DNA from: Streptomyces paradoxus
Lineage (GTDB): Bacteria > Actinomycetota > Actinomycetes > Streptomycetales > Streptomycetaceae
Direction: 5' to 3'
NCBI RefSeq assembly: GCF_014202475.1
Contig: NZ_JACHGV010000005.1
Span: 372,001-436,000 of the forward strand
Length of the DNA stretch: 64,000 nt
The position numbers were made by a program, and so were the translations under genes. Positions 16,438 through 25,396 of the stretch are shown piece after piece. The number at the start of each line of letters is the position of its first letter. Positions within the stretch are counted from its first letter, which is position 1. The notes under the pieces are model-generated. The model was not told the DNA's origin. It saw only the letters and a program-made list of their open reading frames with translations, and searched no databases.

Positions 16438-17436
16438 ATGGCAACCCGTGCCGTCGCCCGTCGTCAGTCCGCCACCGGCGAGACGGCCGACGCGGCAAGC
16501 AGTGTTCGCGCCCATGGCGGCGAGATCGCCGACCGCGACCTGGTCGGCATGTACCTCGACGAGATCGCGCGCACACCGCTGCTCGACGCCGCCAAGGAGG
16601 TCGAGCTGTCGCAGATCATCGAAGCGGGTGTGTTCGCACAGCAGATCCTCGACGGCCTGGAGGAGAACAAGGCCGGGGCCTCGCCCGAGGAGCTGCAGGC
16701 CCTGGTCGACGCGAGCGAGCGGGCCAAGGACGTCTTCATCCGCTCCAACCTGCGCCTGGTCGTCGCCGTCGCCCGCCGCTACCCCCGCAGCGGCCTGCCG
16801 CTGCTGGACCTGATCCAGGAGGGCAACGCCGGCCTGGTGCGCGCCGTCGAGAAGTTCGACTACCGCAAGGGCTTCAAGTTCTCCACGTACGCCACGTGGT
16901 GGATCCGCCAGGCCATCACCCGGTCGATAGCCGACCAGTCCCGTACGATCCGCCTGCCCGTCCACCTCGTGGAGGAGCTCGGCCGGATCCGCCGTGTGCA
17001 GCGCGAGTTCAACCGCGAGCACGGCCGGGACCCGGAGCCCGCGGAGATCGCCGCCGAGCTCGGCTCCACGCCCGAGCGGGTCACCGATGTCCTGGACTGG
17101 GCCCGCGACCCGGTCTCGCTGAACATGTCGGTGGACGACGAGGGCGAGACCCAGTTCGGCGACCTCCTGGAGGACACCTCGGCGGTGTCGCCCGAGCAGT
17201 CGGTCCTCACCCTGCTGCGCAGCGAGGAGCTCGACGACCTGATCGGCCGCCTCGACCAGCGCACGGCCTCCATCATCAAGATGCGCTACGGCATCGAGGA
17301 CGGCCGGGAGCGCACGCTGACCGAGGTCGGCAAGGAGCACGGCCTGACCCGCGAACGCATCCGCCAGATCGAGAAGCACGCGCTGCTGGAGCTGAAGAAG
17401 CTGGCCCGCAGCACCGGGTTCGACGCGGCGGCGTGA
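16438..17436 (+). CDS. hrdD: RNA polymerase principal-like sigma factor HrdD
   Basis: 332 residues, the length known for HrdD, a group 2 sigma-70. It has region 1.2 (DLVGMYLDEIARTPLL), region 2 (SNLRLVVAVARRY through FSTYATWWIRQAITRSI, with the -10 recognition and melting residues), region 3, and region 4.2 HTH (TLTEVGKEHGLTRERIRQIE). It lacks the long N-terminal acidic extension of HrdB, which separates it from the essential principal factor. ATG 16438 follows AAGGGAG. A SigR-type promoter upstream points to control by disulfide stress. The divergent acetyltransferase is the usual neighbour of hrdD. Confidence 0.93.
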   Translation: MATRAVARRQSATGETADAASSVRAHGGEIADRDLVGMYLDEIARTPLLDAAKEVELSQIIEAGVFAQQILDGLEENKAGASPEELQALVDASERAKDVFIRSNLRLVVAVARRYPRSGLPLLDLIQEGNAGLVRAVEKFDYRKGFKFSTYATWWIRQAITRSIADQSRTIRLPVHLVEELGRIRRVQREFNREHGRDPEPAEIAAELGSTPERVTDVLDWARDPVSLNMSVDDEGETQFGDLLEDTSAVSPEQSVLTLLRSEELDDLIGRLDQRTASIIKMRYGIEDGRERTLTEVGKEHGLTRERIRQIEKHALLELKKLARSTGFDAAA

Positions 17437-17797
17437 CCAGCGCCGTCTGAGATCCGCGTGGCCCTTCGCCGGGTGGCGCGAGACCGGTGGAAGACGGTGA
17501 GCGTCCGGGCGTACGACCCGTTCCCGCTGCGGCCAGTGGGTCACGGACCGTGTGCGCCCGGAGGGCACCGCGTACGCCGGGTGGCGAAAGACCGCGCAAA
17601 CATGGCGTTGTAACGCCGCTTCAATCCACGGACTCAGGGAACAAGACTTCTGGGTCCACCAGTTCGGGCCCGGGGTCACACCCCCTGACCCCCGACAGCC
17701 ACGTCCCGTCGCACTCCCCCCGGCGCCGGGACTTTCCCCGAAGCCGGGCTTCGGCGTCCCTCCCCCCGGACGTCGGGGCCCGGCTCTCTTGCTGGAG
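17437..17797. other. Noncoding region downstream of hrdD
   Basis: About 360 nt with no convincing gene. It holds a perfect GGCGTT-GT-AACGCC palindrome near 17602-17615 and a CCGAAGC-CGG-GCTTCGG hairpin near 17737-17753. Either could act in hrdD transcript ending or stability. Confidence 0.35.
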
Positions 17798-17836
17798 GGC
17801 GGGCCACCCCGTACCTGAACCACGGGGTGGCCCGCC
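17798..17836. terminator. Strong hairpin upstream of TetR gene
   Basis: Perfect 14-bp stem GGCGGGCCACCCCG / CGGGGTGGCCCGCC with an 11-nt loop. It lacks a T run, as is common for Streptomyces terminators. It sits 40 nt before the TetR start and probably insulates that gene from hrdD read-through. Confidence 0.65.
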
Positions 17837-17875
17837 AGATGGCAGATTGTGTCACATGGGCATAGCCTGCCGGGC

Positions 17876-18580
17876 GTGAGCAGCACCACCCCGACCCCGC
17901 CTTCGCCCTCGCTGACCGAGCGGCGGAAGGCCGAGACACGTATGGAGATCGCCCGGGCGGCGGCCGGCCTCTTCGTGCGGCACGGCTTGCGCGCCACCCG
18001 CGCGGAGGACATCGCCCAGGCCGCGGGCATCGCCCCGCGCACCTTCTACCGGTACTTCGCCACCAAGGAGGAGGCCGTCGCCCCGCTCTACGCGACCGGC
18101 GCCCGCCGCTGGGTGGAGGCGGTACGCGCCGCTCCCGCCGACGCCGGGGTCCTCCGGGCCCTGGAGCAGGGGGTGCGCCACACCCTCACCCCCGGCGTCG
18201 GCGTCTCGGCGTCCTCCTGGGAGCGGGTCCGCTCGCTGCTGCGCCTGGCCGAGACGACCCCGTCCCTGCGCAGGGTGTGGGCGGAGGTGTGCCAGGCCTC
18301 CGAGCGGCTGCTGGGGGAGGTGCTGGCGGAACGGGTGACACGTGCAGACGCGCCCGGCGCTGCCGGGGCGCGCCGGGGCGGCGACAACGTTGCCGCGACC
18401 GGTCGGCCACCCGCGATCACCCCTGAGCTGCGCTTCGCCGCCGCCGTGGCGAGTGCCGCCGTCCGTGCCGCGCTGGAGGCCTGGGCCGCGGGGGACGGGC
18501 CCGTCGAGGGCCCGGACGGTCCGGCGGAACTCGCCCTGCGCAACCTCGCGGCCCTGCGGGACTTCCCGTGGGGGCCGTGA
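17876..18580 (+). CDS. TetR-family transcriptional regulator
   Basis: 234 residues starting at GTG 17876. The HTH (about residues 20-70) reads MEIARAAAGLFVRHGLRATR, then EDIAQAAGIAPRTFYRYFATKEEAV, with the classic TetR turn RTFYRYF. The C-terminal domain carries a Gly/Ala-rich loop and is otherwise helical, as in regulators that bind small hydrophobic ligands. No exporter is co-directional; the next gene (WYL regulator) is convergent. Its target is unknown. Its last codons are included in an imperfect 57-bp duplication. Confidence 0.85.
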   Translation: MSSTTPTPPSPSLTERRKAETRMEIARAAAGLFVRHGLRATRAEDIAQAAGIAPRTFYRYFATKEEAVAPLYATGARRWVEAVRAAPADAGVLRALEQGVRHTLTPGVGVSASSWERVRSLLRLAETTPSLRRVWAEVCQASERLLGEVLAERVTRADAPGAAGARRGGDNVAATGRPPAITPELRFAAAVASAAVRAALEAWAAGDGPVEGPDGPAELALRNLAALRDFPWGP

Positions 18581-18664
18581 CGCGAGGGCTCAGGCTCCGC
18601 CCGCGTCCCTCTGCGGGACTTCCCGTGGGGGAGACGCGTCCAGGGCTCACGCCCCGGCCGCGTC
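18554..18664. repeat. Imperfect 57-bp duplication between convergent genes
   Basis: CTGCGGGACTTCCCGTGGGG at 18554 recurs at 18611, and the sequence after each copy is also related (..AGGGCTCA.., ..CCGCGTCCC..). The two copies link the 3' ends of the TetR and WYL genes and look like a tandem duplication that has since diverged. Confidence 0.65.
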
Positions 18665-19630
18665 CCGTCCACCGGCCGCCCTGCTCAACCGTGCCCCCAA
18701 CTCCCGGACCGCCGTCACGAGTTCCGGCGGCTCGTGCACCACGAAGTCGCACTCCAGCATCGCCAGCCGGAACGCCACCCACTGCACCGCGTCCCCGGCG
18801 GACCACCGCAGCCGGCAGCTGCCCTCGTCCAACGGCTCGGGAGTGCCCAGCCATTGGGGGACCCGGGCGGCGATGAAGCCGGCCGGTGCGGCGAACGTGA
18901 CGTCGAAGTCGTAGGACCGCTGCTGCCGTTGCATCGAGCGCCGCAGGTACTCGGCCGCGCTCCCCGTCGGCAGTTCGCGCGGTACGAACCGGGCCCCGGT
19001 GGCGAACGGCTCGCTGACCCGGTCGACACGGAACGTGCGCCAGTCGTCCCGGTCGATGTCGTACGCCACGAGGTACCAGCGGCGGCCCGTCGACACCAGC
19101 CGGTACGGCTCCGTCAGGCGCCGCGACCCGGTGCCGTCCGCGGCCCGGTAGGCGAACCGCAGCCGCTCGTGCCCGGCCACCGTCGAGGCCATGACGGTCA
19201 GCGTCTCGGGCGCGATGCTCGGCCCGTCCCCACTGGTCAGTGGCGTAGTCGCGGCCTGAAGGGTGGTCACGCGGTGGCGCAGCCGGCCCGGCAGGACCTG
19301 CTCCAGCTTGGCCAGTGCCCGCACCGAGGCCTCGTCGAGGCCCTCCACCGCGTGCCCCGCCCCGGCGCGCAGCCCGACCGCGATGGCCACGGCCTCCTCG
19401 TCGTCGAGCACGAGCGGCGGCATCGCCTTGCCGGCGACCAGCCGGTAGCCGCCGTCGGCGCCCTTGGTCGCCTGCACGGGGTAGCCCAGCTCGCGCAGCC
19501 GGTCGATGTCCCGCCGCACGGTGCGGCGGGAGACCCCGAGTCGCTCGGAGAGCTCGCCGCCGGGCCATTCGCGGGGCGTCTGGAGGAGGGAGAGGAGCGT
19601 CAGCAGCCGGGCCGGAGTGTCCGTCGTCAT
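18647..19630 (-). CDS. WYL-domain (YafY/DeoR-type HTH) regulator
   Basis: 327 residues with an N-terminal HTH of the HTH_11 type (ARLLTLLSLLQTPREWPGGE, RLGVSRRTVRRDIDRL), then a WYL domain containing RRWYLVAYDIDRDDWRTFRVDR, and a WCX-like C-terminal extension. WYL domains bind ligands or nucleic acid and occur in regulators of transport and DNA-damage genes. The gene is divergent from a DHA2 exporter with 62 nt between starts and is its probable regulator. Confidence 0.9.
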   Translation of the reverse strand: MTTDTPARLLTLLSLLQTPREWPGGELSERLGVSRRTVRRDIDRLRELGYPVQATKGADGGYRLVAGKAMPPLVLDDEEAVAIAVGLRAGAGHAVEGLDEASVRALAKLEQVLPGRLRHRVTTLQAATTPLTSGDGPSIAPETLTVMASTVAGHERLRFAYRAADGTGSRRLTEPYRLVSTGRRWYLVAYDIDRDDWRTFRVDRVSEPFATGARFVPRELPTGSAAEYLRRSMQRQQRSYDFDVTFAAPAGFIAARVPQWLGTPEPLDEGSCRLRWSAGDAVQWVAFRLAMLECDFVVHEPPELVTAVRELGARLSRAAGGRDAAGA

Positions 19631-19692
19631 AGCGAAGAGGATGCCGCACCACTAGGACATGATCTGACCTATTGGGGGTTTAGCTTCGCATC

Positions 19693-21198
19693 ATGAACTC
19701 CACCGACACCACCCTCGGCACGGCGGGCGGCGGGACCGACCGCCGGCGCTGGTTCGCCCTCGCGATCGTGATGACCGCGGCCTTCATGGACCTCGTCGAC
19801 GTGACGATCGTCAATATCGCCATCCCCTCGATCCAGCGGGAGGCGGGCGCGTCCTTCAGCCAGATCCAGTGGATCACCGCCGGTTACGCCCTCGCCTTCG
19901 CCGCCGGGCTGATCACCGGCGGACGGCTCGGAGACATCCACGGGCGCAAGCGGATCTTCCTCGTCGGCATCGGCGGGTTCACGGTCGCCTCCGCGCTGTG
20001 CGGTCTCGCGGTGAACCCGGAGATGCTGGTCGCCTCGCGGTTCCTGCAGGGCGGCATGGCGGCGCTGATGGTGCCGCAGGTGCTGTCGATCGTGCACGCG
20101 ACCTTCCCGGCGCACGAACGGGGCAAGGTCTTCGGGCTGTTCGGCGCGGTCGTCGGCCTCGGGGCCGTGTCCGGCCCGCTGCTGGGCGCGCTGCTCACCG
20201 AGTGGAACCTGTTCGGCTGGGAATGGCGGTCGATCTTCCTGATCAACCTGCCGGTGGGTGTCGCCGGCCTGATTCTCGGCAGCCGCTTCATCAGCGAGTC
20301 CAAGGCGCCGCGCGCCCTGAAGCTGGACCTGGTGGGCGTCGCGCTCGTGACGCTGGGCCTGCTGATGCTGCTCTACCCGCTCATCCGGGGCCGCGAGCTG
20401 GACTGGCCGGTGTGGGGGTACGTGTCGATGGCCGGGTCGCTCGCCGTCCTCGCGGTGCTGGTGGCGTACGAGAAGCGCAAGGCCGCGCGGGACGGTTCCC
20501 CGCTGGTCGAGCTGTCGCTGTTCAGGGTCAAGAGCTTCGCGGCCGGGATCGCCGTGCAGACCGTCTTCGGGGTCGCGCTCGGCGTGTTCTTCCTGGTGTG
20601 GACGCTGTACATGCAGTTCGGGCTGGGCTGGAGCCCGCTGAAGGCCGGGCTGACCGGGGTGCCGTTCTCGATCGCGGTGTCGGTGGCGGCCGGGATGTCG
20701 GTGCAGAAGCTGGTGCCGCGCTTCGGGCGCAGGGTGCTCCAGGCGGGCGCGCTGGTGATGGCGGCCGGGGTGCTGCTCTACATCTGGGAGTCCGGGCACT
20801 ACGGCCTCGCGATAGAGCCCTGGCAGATGGCGCTCCCGCTCGTGGTGATGGGCGTGGGCATGGGCCTGATCGTCGCGCCGCTGACGGACGCGATCCTCTC
20901 GGAGGTGCCGCGCGAGCACGCCGGTTCGGCGTCGGGGCTGATCAACACCGTGCAGCAGATGGGCAACGCGCTGGGGCTCGGCCTGGTGTCGGTGGTGTTC
21001 TTCGGCACGATCTCCGACCACCTGCGGCCGGAGCAGATCGGTCCGGCCTTCGCGGATGCCTTCCAGAACGCGCTCGGCTGGGTCGCCGCGGTGCTGGGCG
21101 CCATCTTCCTGCTGATGTTCGCGCTGCCGAAGCGGCCGGCTCAGCATGTGGAGGGCGAGCAGGCGCCGGTGGCGGCGAAGGAACCGGCGCTGGTCTGA
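19693..21198 (+). CDS. DHA2-family MFS exporter
   Basis: A 501-residue, 14-helix proton-coupled exporter. It has LVDVTIVNIAIPSIQREAGA in helix 1, GGRLGDIHGRKRIFLVG (motif A) and the Gly-rich motif C segment LFGAVVGLGAVSGPLLGALL in helix 5. It is related to the exporter at 12633-14174 but is not a recent duplicate. Divergence from the WYL regulator suggests specific induction. A strong terminator follows 8 nt after the stop. Confidence 0.92.
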   Translation: MNSTDTTLGTAGGGTDRRRWFALAIVMTAAFMDLVDVTIVNIAIPSIQREAGASFSQIQWITAGYALAFAAGLITGGRLGDIHGRKRIFLVGIGGFTVASALCGLAVNPEMLVASRFLQGGMAALMVPQVLSIVHATFPAHERGKVFGLFGAVVGLGAVSGPLLGALLTEWNLFGWEWRSIFLINLPVGVAGLILGSRFISESKAPRALKLDLVGVALVTLGLLMLLYPLIRGRELDWPVWGYVSMAGSLAVLAVLVAYEKRKAARDGSPLVELSLFRVKSFAAGIAVQTVFGVALGVFFLVWTLYMQFGLGWSPLKAGLTGVPFSIAVSVAAGMSVQKLVPRFGRRVLQAGALVMAAGVLLYIWESGHYGLAIEPWQMALPLVVMGVGMGLIVAPLTDAILSEVPREHAGSASGLINTVQQMGNALGLGLVSVVFFGTISDHLRPEQIGPAFADAFQNALGWVAAVLGAIFLLMFALPKRPAQHVEGEQAPVAAKEPALV

Positions 21199-21206
21199 CC
21201 GGAGGA

Positions 21207-21238
21207 AACGGGCCCGGCACCTCGGTGCCGGGCCCGTT
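21207..21238 (+). terminator. Terminator after DHA2 exporter
   Basis: Perfect inverted repeat with 15-nt arms AACGGGCCCGGCACC / GGTGCCGGGCCCGTT starting 8 nt after the exporter stop codon. Confidence 0.85.
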
Positions 21239-21275
21239 CGCGTCTCCGCTCCCGTGGTCGCTGGACCTTTCCGGT

Positions 21276-21355
21276 CATGCCCGATTGGGTCCGAACCTGT
21301 TTACTTCGCGGAAATCTCGGCGTAGCCTCCCGCTGAAACCACACGTTCGGGCATG
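21276..21355. promoter_or_regulatory. Inverted repeat flanking the fru operon promoter
   Basis: CATGCCCGA (21276-21284) and its exact complement TCGGGCATG (21347-21355) bracket the promoter region upstream of the DeoR-type gene. The distance suggests two half-site regions for a looping or tetrameric repressor, as DeoR proteins often are. This is inference. Confidence 0.35.
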
Positions 21356-21373
21356 AGGTGGAGGCGGACGGAC

Positions 21374-22135
21374 ATGTACGCACCGGAGCGGCAGCAGGAG
21401 ATCCTCCGGCTCGCCCGTGACGGCGGCCGAGTGGATGTCGTGTCGCTGGCCGAGGAGTTCCAGGTGACGGCGGAGACGATCCGTCGGGATCTGAAGGCCC
21501 TCGACCGCGCCGGACTGGTCCGCCGGGTGCACGGCGGGGCCATCCCGGCCGGACGGCTCGACTTCGAACCGGACCTCGCCGAGCGCGAGACGACCGCCGC
21601 CGACGAGAAGGACGGCATCGCCAAGGCCGCCCTCGCGGAACTGCCCGTTGAGGGCACGGTCATCCTCGACGCCGGGACGACGGTGGCCCGGATGGCCGCC
21701 GCCCTCCCGCTGGAGGCCTCCCTCACCGTCGTCACGCACAGCCTTCCCATCGCGGCCCGCCTCGCCGACCACCCCGGCATCCAGCTCCACCTCATCGGAG
21801 GGCGCGTACGGCACCGCACCCGCGCCGCCGTGGACGCCTGGGCGCTCAGGGCGTACGGCGAGATCCGCGCCGACGTGCTGTTCGTGGCCGCCAACGGCTT
21901 CTCCGCCGAACACGGCCTGACCACGCCCGACCTCGCCGAGGCCGCCGTGAAACGCGCGGCCGTGGCCGCCGCCCGCCGGGTGGTGCTGCTCGCCGACTCC
22001 TCCAAGCACGGCCAGGAGCACTTCGCCCGCTTCGGCGACCTGAGCGATGTGGACCTGCTGATCACCGACAGCGGGCTGAGCCCCGAAGACGCCGTCGCGA
22101 TCGAGCGCGGCGGCACGGAAGTAGTGCGCGCATGA
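21374..22135 (+). CDS. DeoR-family regulator of the fructose operon
   Basis: 253 residues with a DeoR HTH (ERQQEILRLARDGGRVDVVS, VTAETIRRDLKALD) and a C-terminal sugar-phosphate sensor domain (VILDAGTT, VVTHSLPIA, ADVLFVAANGF). In this family the effector is usually the phosphosugar made by the operon, here probably fructose 1-phosphate. ATG 21374 is chosen because longer starts lack a ribosome site. Its stop overlaps the fruK ATG (ATGA), so it is the first gene of the fru operon. Confidence 0.9.
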   Translation: MYAPERQQEILRLARDGGRVDVVSLAEEFQVTAETIRRDLKALDRAGLVRRVHGGAIPAGRLDFEPDLAERETTAADEKDGIAKAALAELPVEGTVILDAGTTVARMAAALPLEASLTVVTHSLPIAARLADHPGIQLHLIGGRVRHRTRAAVDAWALRAYGEIRADVLFVAANGFSAEHGLTTPDLAEAAVKRAAVAAARRVVLLADSSKHGQEHFARFGDLSDVDLLITDSGLSPEDAVAIERGGTEVVRA

Positions 22136-23079
22136 TCCTCACCGTCACCCCCAACCCGTCCCTGGACCGCACCTACGAGGTGCCGTCCCTCGACCGCGGC
22201 GAGGTCATCCGCGCCACCGGCGAGCGGATGGACCCGGGCGGCAAGGGTGTGAACGTCTCGCGTGCCGTCGCCGCGGCGGGGCAGCGCACGGTGGCGATCC
22301 TGCCCCTGGGCGGTGCCCCGGGCGCCCTCGTCGCCGACCTGCTCGACCAGCAGGGCATCGAGGTCGCGCCCGTCCCGGTCGCCGGGGCCACCCGCTCCAA
22401 CATCGCCCTCGCCGAATCCGACGGGGTCCTGACGAAGATCAACGCGCCCGGCCCCGAACTCTCCGGTGCCGAGCGGGAACTGCTCCTGGAGACCGTGCGC
22501 CGGCAGTCCCGCGACGCCTCCTGGATCGCCTGCTGCGGCAGCCTCCCGCGCGGACTCGCCCCCTCCTGGTACGCCGACCTGGTCGCCCGCGCGCACGCCG
22601 CCGGGGCGCGGATCGCCCTGGACACCTCCGGGCCCGCGCTGCTCGCCGCCCTGCGGGAGCGGCCGGACGTGGTCAAGCCGAACGCCGAGGAGCTCGCCGG
22701 AGCCGTCGGCCGTCCCCTCGCCACCGTCGGCGACGCCGTCAAGGCCGCCGAGGAACTGCGCGAGATGGGCGCCCGGGCCGTCCTCGCGAGCCTCGGCGCC
22801 GACGGACAGCTGCTCGTCACCCACGAGGGCGCCTGGTTCGGCAGCGCCCGGGTGGCCGCCGTCCGCAGCAACGTGGGCGCCGGCGACTCCTCCCTCGCCG
22901 GCTTCCTGATCGCCGGCGGCAACGGCCCCGAGGCCCTCGCCTCCGCGGTCGCCCACGGCGCGGCGGCCGTCCAGCTCCCCGGCAGCGTCATGCCGACGCC
23001 GAGCGACCTGGACCCGGCGGCGGTGACGGTCACGGCCGAGGTCCCGGCGGACCGTGTGCTGAAGGAGCCGGTGTCATGA
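22132..23079 (+). CDS. fruK: 1-phosphofructokinase
   Basis: 315 residues of the PfkB ribokinase family; phosphorylates fructose 1-phosphate to fructose 1,6-bisphosphate with ATP. It shows MILTVTPNPSLDRTYEV at the N-terminus, GGKGVNVSRAVAAAG (substrate-binding glycines) and SNVGAGDSSLAGFL, the PfkB signature with the catalytic Asp in GAGDS. Translationally coupled to the DeoR gene upstream, with fruA downstream. Confidence 0.95.
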   Translation: MILTVTPNPSLDRTYEVPSLDRGEVIRATGERMDPGGKGVNVSRAVAAAGQRTVAILPLGGAPGALVADLLDQQGIEVAPVPVAGATRSNIALAESDGVLTKINAPGPELSGAERELLLETVRRQSRDASWIACCGSLPRGLAPSWYADLVARAHAAGARIALDTSGPALLAALRERPDVVKPNAEELAGAVGRPLATVGDAVKAAEELREMGARAVLASLGADGQLLVTHEGAWFGSARVAAVRSNVGAGDSSLAGFLIAGGNGPEALASAVAHGAAAVQLPGSVMPTPSDLDPAAVTVTAEVPADRVLKEPVS

Positions 23080-23233
23080 CGTACGACGAGCAGCGCGGAC
23101 CGACGCGCGAGCGGCGGGCCCCCTCCCCGTTACCCCTGGGCCACGCCTCCACCCCCGTCACCCCCCACCGCACCCCCGTCCCCCTCCCCGCCCACCCCTC
23201 CCACCGGGCGATACGCGTGCTAAGGAGCCCGCG

Positions 23234-25279
23234 ATGAGCGACATGATCACGGCGGACCTGGTCGATCTCGACCTGGCCGCCGACACCAAGGAAGCGGCGG
23301 CGCGAGCCCTCGCCGAGCGCATGGTGGCCCTGGGCCGGGTGACCGACCTGGACGGCTTCCTCGCCGACGTGGCGGCCCGCGAGGTCCAGATGCCGACCGG
23401 CCTCGACGGCGGCATCGGCATCCCGCACTGCCGCAGCGCGCACGTCACCGAGCCGACGCTCGCCTTCGGCCGCAGCGCCGCCGGCATCGACTTCGGTGCC
23501 GCGGACGGCCCCGCCGACCTGATCTTCCTGATCGCCGCGCCGGCCGGTGCGGACGACGCCCATCTGACGATCCTGTCGTCGCTGGCCCGGCAGCTGATGA
23601 ACAGCGAGTTCACCGACGCCCTGCGCGCGGTGGGCGACGCGCCGGCCGCGGCGGCCCTGATCCGCGGCGACGAGCCGGAAGCACCCGCACCCGCGGGTTC
23701 CGAAGACACCGTGGCGTCGGCGGGAGCGGCCTCTCCCGCCGCCGCCACGGTCACCGACGACACCGCCCCCGCCGAGGAGCGGCCGTTCCGCATCGTCGCC
23801 GTCACTTCCTGTCCCACCGGCATCGCCCACACCTACATGGCGGCCGAGTCCCTGGAGAACGCCGGCCGTGAGGCGGGCGTGGAACTCACCGTCGAGCCCC
23901 AGGGCTCGGCCGGTTTCACCCGGCTCGACCCGCAGGTCATCGCGGCGGCGGACGCCGTGATCTTCGCCCACGACGTGCCCGTACGGGAGAAGGAGCGGTT
24001 CGCCGGCAAGGCCACCGTCGACGTCGGGGTGAAGGCGGGCATCAACCGCCCCGCCGAACTCATCGCCGAGGTCCGGGAGAAGGCCGCGCGCGGCGAGGTC
24101 ACCTCCGGTTCCGCCCCGTCCTCCCCGGTGGACCGCGCGGGCGACTCCGGCGAGGGCTACGGCACCAAGCTGCGCAAGTGGCTGATGTCCGGGGTCAGTT
24201 ACATGGTGCCGTTCGTCGCCGCGGGCGGTCTGCTCATCGCCCTCGGGTTCGCGATCGGCGGCTACAAGATCAACAAGGCTCCGTCGGTGATGGACCACTT
24301 CCTGTGGACCCAGGCCGACAGCTGGGCGGCCCTGCTCTTCCAGATCGGCGGTGTCGCCTTCGGCTTCCTCGTCCCGGTCCTGGCCGGCTACATCGCCTAC
24401 GGCATGGCCGACCGGCCCGGCATCGTCCCCGGGTTCGTCGGCGGCATGATCGCGTTCAACATCAACGCCGGCTTCCTCGGCGGCCTGGCGGCCGGTCTGA
24501 TCGCCGGCGGCGTGGTGATGGCGATCCAGAAGGTGAACGTCCCGGCGGCGCTGCGCGGCATCATGCCCGTGGTGGTGATCCCGCTGATCTCCTCGGCGAT
24601 CGTCGGGTTCCTGATGTTCGTCGTCATCGGCAAGCCCATCGCCGAGGCCCAGAAGGGCATGACCGACTGGCTGAACGGCCTGTCCGGCAGCAACGCGATC
24701 CTGCTCGGCACCCTCCTCGGCCTGATGATGTGCTTCGACCTCGGCGGCCCGGTCAACAAGGTCGCCTACACCTTCGCCACGGCCGGTATCGCGGTGGCCA
24801 GCCCCAGCGACTCGGCGATGAAGATCATGGCCGCGGTGATGGCGGCCGGCATGGTCCCGCCGCTGGCGATGGCCCTGGCGACGACCGTGCGCGGCAAGCT
24901 CTTCACCCAGACCGAGCGCGAGAACGGCAAGGCCGCCTGGGTGCTCGGCGCCTCGTTCATCTCCGAGGGCGCGATCCCGTTCGCCGCGGCCGACCCGCTG
25001 CGCGTCATCCCCGCCTCCATGGCGGGCGGCGCGGTCACCGGCGCCCTGTCGATGGCCTTCGGCGCCACCCTGCGCGCCCCGCACGGCGGCATCTTCGTCG
25101 TCCCGCTGATCGGCAACGCGTTCCTCTACCTGATCGCCATCGCCGCGGGCGTCTGCGTCACGACGGCCCTGGTGATCGTCCTCAAGGGCCTGCGCAAGCC
25201 GGTCCCGGGTGCCGCGGCGGCGTCCGGCGAGGGCGGCGCGGCACGGGCGGCGGAGACGAAGCAGCCCGTCGCGGTGTGA
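23234..25279 (+). CDS. fruA: PTS fructose transporter, fused EIIA-EIIB-EIIC
   Basis: 681 residues that import fructose and phosphorylate it to fructose 1-phosphate. EIIA covers about residues 1-150, with the phosphorylated His65 in GIGIPHCRS. EIIB follows with its phospho-cysteine at about residue 193 (TSCPTGIAHTYMAAESL). EIIC from about residue 310 is a multi-helix membrane domain (LMSGVSYMVPFVAAGGLLIA, SEGAIPFAAADPLRVIP). It lies 154 nt after fruK; that gap is a C-rich pyrimidine tract. The operon is typical of actinomycetes, with no HPr or EI gene here. Confidence 0.95.
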   Translation: MSDMITADLVDLDLAADTKEAAARALAERMVALGRVTDLDGFLADVAAREVQMPTGLDGGIGIPHCRSAHVTEPTLAFGRSAAGIDFGAADGPADLIFLIAAPAGADDAHLTILSSLARQLMNSEFTDALRAVGDAPAAAALIRGDEPEAPAPAGSEDTVASAGAASPAAATVTDDTAPAEERPFRIVAVTSCPTGIAHTYMAAESLENAGREAGVELTVEPQGSAGFTRLDPQVIAAADAVIFAHDVPVREKERFAGKATVDVGVKAGINRPAELIAEVREKAARGEVTSGSAPSSPVDRAGDSGEGYGTKLRKWLMSGVSYMVPFVAAGGLLIALGFAIGGYKINKAPSVMDHFLWTQADSWAALLFQIGGVAFGFLVPVLAGYIAYGMADRPGIVPGFVGGMIAFNINAGFLGGLAAGLIAGGVVMAIQKVNVPAALRGIMPVVVIPLISSAIVGFLMFVVIGKPIAEAQKGMTDWLNGLSGSNAILLGTLLGLMMCFDLGGPVNKVAYTFATAGIAVASPSDSAMKIMAAVMAAGMVPPLAMALATTVRGKLFTQTERENGKAAWVLGASFISEGAIPFAAADPLRVIPASMAGGAVTGALSMAFGATLRAPHGGIFVVPLIGNAFLYLIAIAAGVCVTTALVIVLKGLRKPVPGAAAASGEGGAARAAETKQPVAV

Positions 25280-25350
25280 AGCGGCTGGGGGTTCGCCCGA
25301 TTCGAGGCGTGTGAACCGTTCATGCCACCTGCGAGATAGATCACGAAAGT

Positions 25351-25380
25351 CACGGCCCGGGACCGAAGTCCCGGGCCGTG
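25351..25380. terminator. Terminator after fruA
   Basis: Perfect 13-bp stem CACGGCCCGGGAC / GTCCCGGGCCGTG with a CGAA tetraloop, 72 nt after the fruA stop. Confidence 0.85.
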
Positions 25381-25396
25381 GTGTCTACTGGGGCGC

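Noticed and set aside
17487..17879. 130-codon frame downstream of hrdD
   Set aside because: Spans two hairpins, has no start signal, and its composition is Pro/Arg noise.
12633..21198. Secondary-metabolite cluster suggested by two drug exporters and many regulators
   Set aside because: No polyketide, peptide, terpene or other biosynthetic core enzyme is present; the genes form separate regulator-target pairs.
23030..25084. 684-codon open frame antisense to fruA
   Set aside because: Shadow of the PTS gene; composition is His/Gly/Arg noise with no start signal.
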